Part shown: positions 7,889 to 10,898 of the stretch, in pieces
How positions within the stretch are numbered: position 1 is the stretch's first letter
Layout of the letters: each line of letters starts with the position of its first letter
Assembly (NCBI GenBank): GCA_030038885.1
Contig: JASHQY010000127.1
Span: forward strand, 1-10,898
Source: Thermoplasmata archaeon
Lineage (GTDB): Archaea; Thermoplasmatota; Thermoplasmata; Lutacidiplasmatales; UBA184
Reading direction: 5' to 3'
Length of the DNA: 10,898 nucleotides
Notes under the pieces: generated by a model
What the model was told of the DNA's origin: nothing
The model's input: the letters and a program-made list of their open reading frames with translations, nothing else
Database searches by the model: none
Position numbers and translations under genes: made by a program

Positions 7889-8211
7889 GCGACGACGGGG
7901 AGGTCCTCGAGCTGAGCCACTGCGAGGAGTGCGGGGCGCGGTTCCTGCCGACCGACGGCGCGTGCCCCCGGTGCGGCTCCACCCGGATCCAGCCCTACCC
8001 TTCCCCGGCGCTCGGCACCGTGCTCGCCGCGACCGAGATCACGTCGCCCCCCGAGGGCTGGCACGCGCCCCACCGGCTCGCGCTCGTCGAGCTGCCCGAA
8101 GCCGTGCGGCTGATCGCGATCCTCGACGGGGCCCTCCCGGCCCGCGGCTCGATCGTCGCAGTGCGTCGCGACGGGGCCGTCTTCCGCGCCCGCTCCGAAC
8201 CTGCCCGGTAG
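7885..8211 (+). CDS. DUF35 OB-fold / zinc-ribbon acyl-CoA-associated protein
   Basis: The 108-residue protein has the two-part DUF35 layout. A zinc ribbon, CEEC at 13-16 and CPRC at 27-30, is followed by an OB-fold (about 40-103) beginning GTVLAATEI and containing HRLALVELPEAVRLIAILDG. DUF35 proteins pair with thiolase-like enzymes. In archaeal acetoacetyl-CoA thiolase/HMG-CoA synthase complexes they hold a CoA channel, and in steroid degradation they support Ltp2-type aldolases. The adjacency to a thiolase-like gene with a GTGA overlap is therefore expected, and the two products probably form a complex. No HMG-CoA synthase gene lies in the window, which leaves the mevalonate-type role unsupported here. 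Length and motifs look complete. Confidence 0.88.
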   Translation: MSDDGEVLELSHCEECGARFLPTDGACPRCGSTRIQPYPSPALGTVLAATEITSPPEGWHAPHRLALVELPEAVRLIAILDGALPARGSIVAVRRDGAVFRARSEPAR

Positions 8212-8438
8212 AGTCTCGCACCCTTGCGTCGGCCCGGAGCGTCCACTGGCTCCTCGTCCGACGTCCGGTCCGGAGGAGCGGTCTCCGCCCCCTCGCGTCA
8301 CCCGCGCGAGGACGCACCGGCCGGCGGCGCTCCCGCCGGGGTCCGGACGGTACGTGTCCTCCAAGGGTGGCGACCCCCGCGCCGGGAGTTCCGGTGGCGG
8401 ATCCGGGAAGGCGAGCGCGCGCCGACGAGGCCGAGCGT
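8212..8438. other. Intergenic stretch without recognisable gene
   Basis: These 227 GC-rich bases lie between the convergent DUF35 gene and small membrane protein gene. Frames open across parts of it translate to Arg/Pro/Gly-rich sequence with no motif, typical of non-coding GC-rich DNA. I see no AT-rich promoter element, T-run terminator or RNA gene. Confidence 0.4.
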
Positions 8439-8603
8439 TCAGAGGATGACGAGGAGGACCAGCAGCAGGATGATCACGATCACTCCGGCCCGCACCCAGT
8501 GGTAGATCAGCGTCGTCTGCTGGTCGATGTGGCGCAACAACTCGTTCGGGTCGCTCGGTGGCGCGCTCGGGATCACGGCGGACGTTGGCCCTGGGCCGAA
8601 CAT
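8439..8603 (-). CDS. Small tail-anchored membrane protein of unknown function
   Basis: Starting at ATG 8603, the product has 54 residues: a Pro/Ser-rich N-terminus (1-19), a short amphipathic stretch NELLRHIDQQTTLIYHWVR (20-38) and a purely hydrophobic C-terminal segment of Val, Ile and Leu (41-54) that runs to the last residue. This is the layout of a tail-anchored single-span protein with a small cytoplasmic head. I do not recognise a family. An in-frame start further upstream (8648) would add 15 residues; I prefer 8603 because a weak TATA-like CAAAG lies about 25 bases upstream of it. The hydrophobic segment in otherwise GC-rich, Arg-prone DNA argues for real coding selection. Confidence 0.6.
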   Translation of the reverse strand: MFGPGPTSAVIPSAPPSDPNELLRHIDQQTTLIYHWVRAGVIVIILLLVLLVIL

Positions 8604-8625
8604 GCCGGCCCTAACGCGCCCCCCA

Positions 8626-8634
8626 CTTTGAGCC
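8626..8634 (-). promoter_or_regulatory. Weak TATA-like element for the tail-anchored protein
   Basis: On the minus strand this reads roughly GGCTCAAAG, the most AT-rich spot upstream of the ATG at 8603, about 25 bases away. The spacing fits the window's other promoters, but the sequence departs from CTTAAG. Confidence 0.25.
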
Positions 8635-8705
8635 ATCCCCGGATCCACCGAGTCCCCCTCGCGGCGGTCTCAGGATCCGGCACGGTGTGTCGCGCACCGG
8701 TCGAA

Positions 8706-8820
8706 CGCGGGGAGGGGGACGTTCCGGGCGCCGGTCCGGTCCGACGCCCTTTTGAACCCCCGAGGTGAAATCACCACAGGATTAGCAATCCTGCGCCTTA
8801 CCGGGCTGGGCTATCCCCGC
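8706..8820 (-). tRNA. tRNA-Ser(GCT), interrupted by a probable T-loop intron
   Basis: Read on the minus strand from 8820: acceptor 5' strand GCGGGGA (8820-8814), TA, D arm with GCC/GGC stem, anticodon stem CAGGA/TCCTG around loop TTGCTAA with anticodon GCT (8786-8784), long class II variable arm with GGTGA/TCACC stem (8775-8764), then T-stem GGGGG (8761-8757) and TTCAAA. The sequence then breaks for 31 bases and resumes with T, CCCCC (8718-8714), TCCCCGC (8713-8707) and discriminator G (8706). The 7 acceptor pairs and 5 T-stem pairs are all Watson-Crick across the interruption. The spliced product is 84 bases with T-loop TTCAAAT. G73 and the long variable arm are tRNA-Ser identity features. 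CCA is not encoded. A CTTAAG box 27 bases upstream supports transcription from the minus strand. Confidence 0.88.
8720..8750 (-). other. Probable 31-base intron in the T-loop of tRNA-Ser (about position 59/60)
   Basis: Removing these bases restores a 7-base T-loop (TTCAAAT) and joins the complementary T-stem and acceptor strands. The junction can slide by a base either way. The precursor can fold as a bulge-helix-bulge-like shape: GTTC (8757-8754) pairs with GAAC (8724-8721), flanked by unpaired AAA (8753-8751) and GTC (8720-8718). Inside, GGGCG (8749-8745) pairs with CGCCC (8730-8726) after an A/G mismatch. A strict cut between the second and third bulge bases would remove 33 bases and leave a 5-base loop. 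The motif is therefore relaxed or the register differs, and the exact splice points remain open. Confidence 0.7.
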
Positions 8821-8846
8821 GCAAGCCGGTCGAGCCCGGTCGGCTC

Positions 8847-8852
8847 CTTAAG
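8847..8852 (-). promoter_or_regulatory. TATA-box-like promoter of tRNA-Ser
   Basis: CTTAAG lies 27-32 bases upstream of the first tRNA base (8820) on the minus strand. The hexamer is palindromic, so direction is assigned from spacing alone; the plus-strand gene at 8967 is too far away. Confidence 0.6.
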
Positions 8853-8929
8853 TCTTCGCTCCGAAACGACCGCCGGGAGCGGGCGGGCGGCCGGCCACCG
8901 GGGATACTCACCGGCCGAGAGCAAGCTTC

Positions 8930-8937
8930 AGATAATT
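8930..8937 (+). promoter_or_regulatory. Possible TATA-like element of the SHOCT protein gene
   Basis: AGATAATT is the only AT-rich stretch upstream of the GTG at 8967, about 30-37 bases away. Transcription would then begin shortly before the GGAGGT ribosome binding site, giving a very short leader. Confidence 0.4.
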
Positions 8938-8956
8938 CCCGCCCGGATCGGGAGTC

Positions 8957-8962
8957 GGAGGT
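8957..8962 (+). promoter_or_regulatory. Ribosome binding site of the SHOCT protein gene
   Basis: GGAGGT, 4 bases before the GTG at 8967, supports that start. Confidence 0.5.
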
Positions 8963-8966
8963 AGCG

Positions 8967-9407
8967 GTGGTCGCGTTCCACGAGTGGGAAGAGGGTCCCT
9001 CCGGCCGCACGCGCGTGCGCTGGGCGCTTCTCGGAGCGGGGGTGGCCGCGCTCGTGATCGCGGGGACCGTGCTCGGATTGGTCCTTCTCGGCGCCTTCCT
9101 CCGGCACGGTGGGGTGCTGCGACCCTTCTTCGGCTTCGTCGGCGGATTCTTCCTCCTGTTCCTCCTGTTCCTGATCGCGCTCGTCGCGGTCCGCCTCGCG
9201 TTCTGGGGCGGCCGGCTCGGGTACTATGGGCATCGGTTCGGCCGGGGGCCCGGGTACTACGGCGACCCGGCGGTTCGCGTCGTCCGGGAGCGCTACGCGC
9301 GCGGCGAGATCACGCGCGAGCAGTTCGACCAGATCATGACGGACCTCGAGCGCCGGGGCCGCGGGCCCGGTGGACCGCTCTCGGGCGCGTCGCCGCCCCC
9401 CGCTTAA
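8967..9407 (+). CDS. Two-span membrane protein with C-terminal SHOCT domain
   Basis: The 146-residue protein has two hydrophobic segments (about 19-44 and 54-78), an aromatic Gly-rich linker (YYGHRFGRGPGYYGD, about 86-100) and a SHOCT domain at about 102-129 (AVRVVRERYARGEITREQFDQI). SHOCT domains are short C-terminal helical hairpins with the pattern L..RyarGEIt.eeF..ik..L, often attached to membrane proteins. They are thought to mediate oligomerisation, but their biochemical role is not settled. The N-terminus is acidic with an RTRVR stop before the first span. The GTG start has a clear GGAGGT site. The TAA stop lies inside the CTTAAG promoter box of the next gene, so transcription of the dehydrogenase starts just past the end of this one. 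Confidence 0.82.
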   Translation: MVAFHEWEEGPSGRTRVRWALLGAGVAALVIAGTVLGLVLLGAFLRHGGVLRPFFGFVGGFFLLFLLFLIALVAVRLAFWGGRLGYYGHRFGRGPGYYGDPAVRVVRERYARGEITREQFDQIMTDLERRGRGPGGPLSGASPPPA

Positions 9408-9408
9408 G
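9403..9408 (+). promoter_or_regulatory. TATA-box-like promoter of the 3-hydroxyacyl-CoA dehydrogenase gene
   Basis: CTTAAG, whose central TAA (9405-9407) is also the stop codon of the SHOCT gene. It starts 39 bases before the GTG at 9442, about 8-10 more than at the other CTTAAG promoters, so a short leader of about 10 bases is expected. Confidence 0.6.
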
Positions 9409-9410
9409 TA

Positions 9411-9436
9411 CGCCCCGCCCGGTCCCCTGCGGGGCG
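9411..9436 (+). repeat. GC-rich inverted repeat between promoter box and start of the dehydrogenase gene
   Basis: CGCCCCGC (9411-9418) and GCGGGGCG (9429-9436) are perfect reverse complements separated by 10 bases. It could be an operator overlapping the transcription start or a chance product of high GC content. Confidence 0.4.
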
Positions 9437-9441
9437 GGATC

Positions 9442-10410
9442 GTGCGGGTCGCGAAGGCCGGAGTGGTGGGTGCCGGGACGATGGGCGCCGCGATCGCGGA
9501 GCTCCTGGCGTTCAACGGGATCGACGTCGTGCTGAAGGACGTCGACGGGCCGACGGTCGAGAAGGGTCTCGCGCGCGTCCGGTCGGTCGTCGACGACCTC
9601 GTCCGGTTCCAGGAGGGCCGGGCCCCAAAGGAGACCGAGCGGATCCTCGAGCTGACCGGCGAGCTCTCGGACGCACAGCGCGCGCGAATCGCCCAGAAGC
9701 TCGCGCCGAAGTTCTCGCGCGCCCGGGCGGACGAGGTCGTCGCGCGCGTGCACGGGACGACCGACTACGCCGCGTTCCGCGAGGTCGACCTCGTGGTCGA
9801 GGCGGTCTTCGAGCGGATCGACGTGAAGCGGGGCGTCCTCGAGGCGCTCGACGGCGTGCTGCCCGACTACGCGGTCCTCGCGTCGAACACCTCGTCGCTC
9901 TCGATCTCCCGCCTCGCGCGCGGGCTGCGGCACGTCCGCGAGACCCTCGTCGTGCACTTCTTCAATCCCCCGTACACGCTCCCGCTCGTCGAGGTCGCGG
10001 GCGGCGTCGACACCCGGGAGGACGTGATCTCCGACACGATCGACTTCCTCGGGGGCCTCAAGAACCACCGCTATCCGCTGGTCCCGATCCGGGTCAAGGA
10101 ATCGCCCGCGTTCGTCGTGAACCGGCTGCTCGCGCCGGTGCTGAGCGAAGCGTGCGCCGCGCTCGACTCCGGCCTCGCGTCCTCGCGCGACATCGACGCC
10201 GCGATGAAGGCCGGCGCCGGCATGCCGATGGGACCGTTCGAGCTGGCCGACCTGGTCGGCCTCGACGTCTCGCTCGAGGTCGCCGAAACGCTGTTCCGCG
10301 AGTTCGGCGATCCGAAGTACCGCCCTCCGTTCCTCCTGCGACGGCTGGTCGACTCCGGCCACCTGGGCCGCAAGACCGGCCAGGGGTTCTACGAGTATCC
10401 GGGAGCGTAG
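9442..10410 (+). CDS. 3-hydroxyacyl-CoA dehydrogenase, NAD-binding and C-terminal domains
   Basis: The 322-residue enzyme would oxidise (S)-3-hydroxyacyl-CoA to 3-ketoacyl-CoA with NAD(P)+ (or the reverse) in the cytoplasm, for beta-oxidation or a related acyl-CoA route. Seen: Rossmann GAGTMG at 10-15; VVEAVFE (118-124); SNTSS (148-152); HFFNPP at 172-177 with catalytic His172; LVEVAGG with Glu184 as its likely dyad partner; SPAFVVNRLL (221-230, N227). The C-terminal domain shows MPMGPFELADLVGLDV (261-276) and GRKTGQGFYEY (309-319). The usual length is about 280-290; the extra roughly 30 residues fall in one charged helical insert (about 60-100) in the NAD domain. The GTG at 9442 is the first plausible start: the Rossmann fold begins 6 residues later, and the next Met (M14) lies within the motif. 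The same chemistry is known from hbd, paaH and fadB products; the precise substrate cannot be told. Confidence 0.9.
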   Translation: MRVAKAGVVGAGTMGAAIAELLAFNGIDVVLKDVDGPTVEKGLARVRSVVDDLVRFQEGRAPKETERILELTGELSDAQRARIAQKLAPKFSRARADEVVARVHGTTDYAAFREVDLVVEAVFERIDVKRGVLEALDGVLPDYAVLASNTSSLSISRLARGLRHVRETLVVHFFNPPYTLPLVEVAGGVDTREDVISDTIDFLGGLKNHRYPLVPIRVKESPAFVVNRLLAPVLSEACAALDSGLASSRDIDAAMKAGAGMPMGPFELADLVGLDVSLEVAETLFREFGDPKYRPPFLLRRLVDSGHLGRKTGQGFYEYPGA

Positions 10411-10438
10411 GCTCGGCCGGCGGCCGGGCGCCGCGCTG

Positions 10439-10444
10439 CTTAAG
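10439..10444 (+). promoter_or_regulatory. TATA-box-like promoter of the SCP2 protein gene
   Basis: CTTAAG starts 29 bases before the GTG at 10468, the same spacing as at hjc. It gives this gene its own promoter although it follows the dehydrogenase by only 57 bases. Confidence 0.65.
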
Positions 10445-10449
10445 GGGGG

Positions 10450-10464
10450 CGGGGCTACGCCCCG
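10450..10464 (+). repeat. GC-rich inverted repeat next to the start of the SCP2 protein gene
   Basis: CGGGGC (10450-10455) and GCCCCG (10459-10464) flank a TAC spacer, 3 bases before the GTG. If transcription is leaderless, the repeat lies in DNA around the start site and could serve as an operator; chance in GC-rich DNA is possible. Confidence 0.35.
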
Positions 10465-10467
10465 GCC

Positions 10468-10866
10468 GTGCCGTTCCCTTCGGCCGAGTGGGCCGCCGCG
10501 TACCGGCAGGCGCTGAACGACAACCCCGCGTACCGGACGGCGGCGAAGGCGTGGGTCGGGGACATCCTCCTGCTCGTGCGGTCCCCCGGCGCCGACGCGC
10601 CGGCGCCCGGCGTCCACCTCGACCTCGCGGACGGAGGCTGCCGCGCCGCGACCTTTTATCCGGACGCCCGGGCCGTCGCCTCCGAGTTCGTGTACGAGGG
10701 GACGCCGGAGAACTGGCAGCGACTCCTGCGCCACGAGCTCGATCCGGTGAAGGCGATCCTCGACGGGACGTTCAAGGTCCGGGGCAATCTCGCGAAGCTG
10801 ATGCGCTTCACGCGGGCGGCGAAGGAGCTGGTCGAGACCGCGTCGAACGTGCCGGCGTCCCTGTAG
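10468..10866 (+). CDS. SCP2-type sterol/lipid-binding domain protein
   Basis: The 132-residue protein is a stand-alone SCP2 domain. It shows the family's helix-strand opening (EWAAAYRQALNDNPAYRTAAKAWVGDILL split over 7-35) and the conserved C-terminal part: FVYEGTPENWQRLL (74-87), then LDPVKAILDGTFKVRGNLAK (91-110) and LMRFTRAAKELV (111-122). The G-x-h-x-h-x-G-x-hxxLh motif closes the hydrophobic pocket. SCP2 domains bind acyl-CoA and other lipids and in some bacteria and archaea are linked to acyl-CoA metabolism; the ligand here is unknown. The GTG start is fixed by CTTAAG 29 bases upstream. Proximity to the 3-hydroxyacyl-CoA dehydrogenase and similar promoter layout suggest, but do not show, a shared pathway. 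The gene ends 32 bases from the window edge. Confidence 0.85.
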   Translation: MPFPSAEWAAAYRQALNDNPAYRTAAKAWVGDILLLVRSPGADAPAPGVHLDLADGGCRAATFYPDARAVASEFVYEGTPENWQRLLRHELDPVKAILDGTFKVRGNLAKLMRFTRAAKELVETASNVPASL

Positions 10867-10898
10867 CCGCACCGCTCTCCGCCGAGGCCGCTCCCGCC

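Noticed and set aside
8224..8505. Possible 93-residue plus-strand gene after DUF35
   Set aside because: Arg/Pro/Ser-rich translation with no motif, no promoter or ribosome binding site, and it overlaps the better supported tail-anchored protein on the other strand.
8706..8820. Interpretation of the tRNA as a decayed pseudogene cut at the T-arm
   Set aside because: The missing strands reappear 31 bases later with perfect pairing to both T-stem and acceptor stem, which decay would not produce; a promoter box is also in place.
8752..8964. Open frame on the plus strand over the tRNA region
   Set aside because: It is antisense to a complete tRNA structure and has no protein-like features.
9370..9441. 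Longer N-terminus for the dehydrogenase
   Set aside because: It would begin inside the SHOCT gene, upstream of the CTTAAG box, and adds Arg/Pro-rich residues before a Rossmann fold that normally begins within about 10 residues of the start.
10653..10662. AT-rich CCTTTTATCC inside the SCP2 gene, resembling a TATA box
   Set aside because: It encodes conserved-looking residues (TFYP) and no start codon of a recognisable gene follows at a suitable distance.

Overview
This is a GC-rich window that reads as archaeal. It carries a Holliday junction resolvase of the archaeal Hjc family, a tRNA-Ser with no encoded CCA that is interrupted in a way typical of archaeal tRNA introns, a thiolase/DUF35 pair, and a secreted YVTN-propeller/PKD surface protein. 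Promoters look archaeal: a CTTAAG-type TATA box sits about 26-31 bases upstream of several GTG starts, which implies leaderless transcripts. A high-GC member of the Thermoplasmatota is my best guess from these traits, but nothing in the window proves the phylum.

Layout. 1-675 is the 3' end of a protein of unknown function, open at the left edge. 733-4104 encodes a 1123-residue surface protein with a signal/anchor segment, about 13 beta-propeller repeats, a string of Ig/PKD domains and a C-terminal membrane anchor. It meets, tail to tail with a 4-base gap, a minus-strand pair (5993 down to 4109): an MCM-like AAA+ ATPase with an N-terminal winged helix, overlapping a zinc-ribbon protein. A 207-base divergent promoter region separates this pair from a plus-strand operon (6201-8211) of hjc, a thiolase-like protein and a DUF35 protein, joined by 4-base start/stop overlaps. 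Then come a short tail-anchored membrane protein (minus, 8439-8603), an interrupted tRNA-Ser(GCT) (minus, 8706-8820), a SHOCT-domain membrane protein (8967-9407), a 3-hydroxyacyl-CoA dehydrogenase (9442-10410) and an SCP2-type lipid-binding protein (10468-10866).

How the genes may work together. The thiolase-like protein, DUF35 protein, 3-hydroxyacyl-CoA dehydrogenase and SCP2 protein all fit acyl-CoA or lipid metabolism, although they lie in at least three transcription units. The thiolase-like protein has Ser where the acylated Cys should be, so it may not be an ordinary thiolase. The resolvase and the divergent MCM-like ATPase suggest DNA-related functions in the middle of the window.

The most unusual item is the tRNA-Ser. 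Its acceptor, D, anticodon and variable arms are intact, but the T-loop is split by about 31 bases, after which the missing T-stem and acceptor strands appear with perfect complementarity. This is best explained by a non-canonical T-loop intron near position 59/60. The second most unusual item is the AAA+ ATPase, whose Walker B aspartate is replaced by proline.
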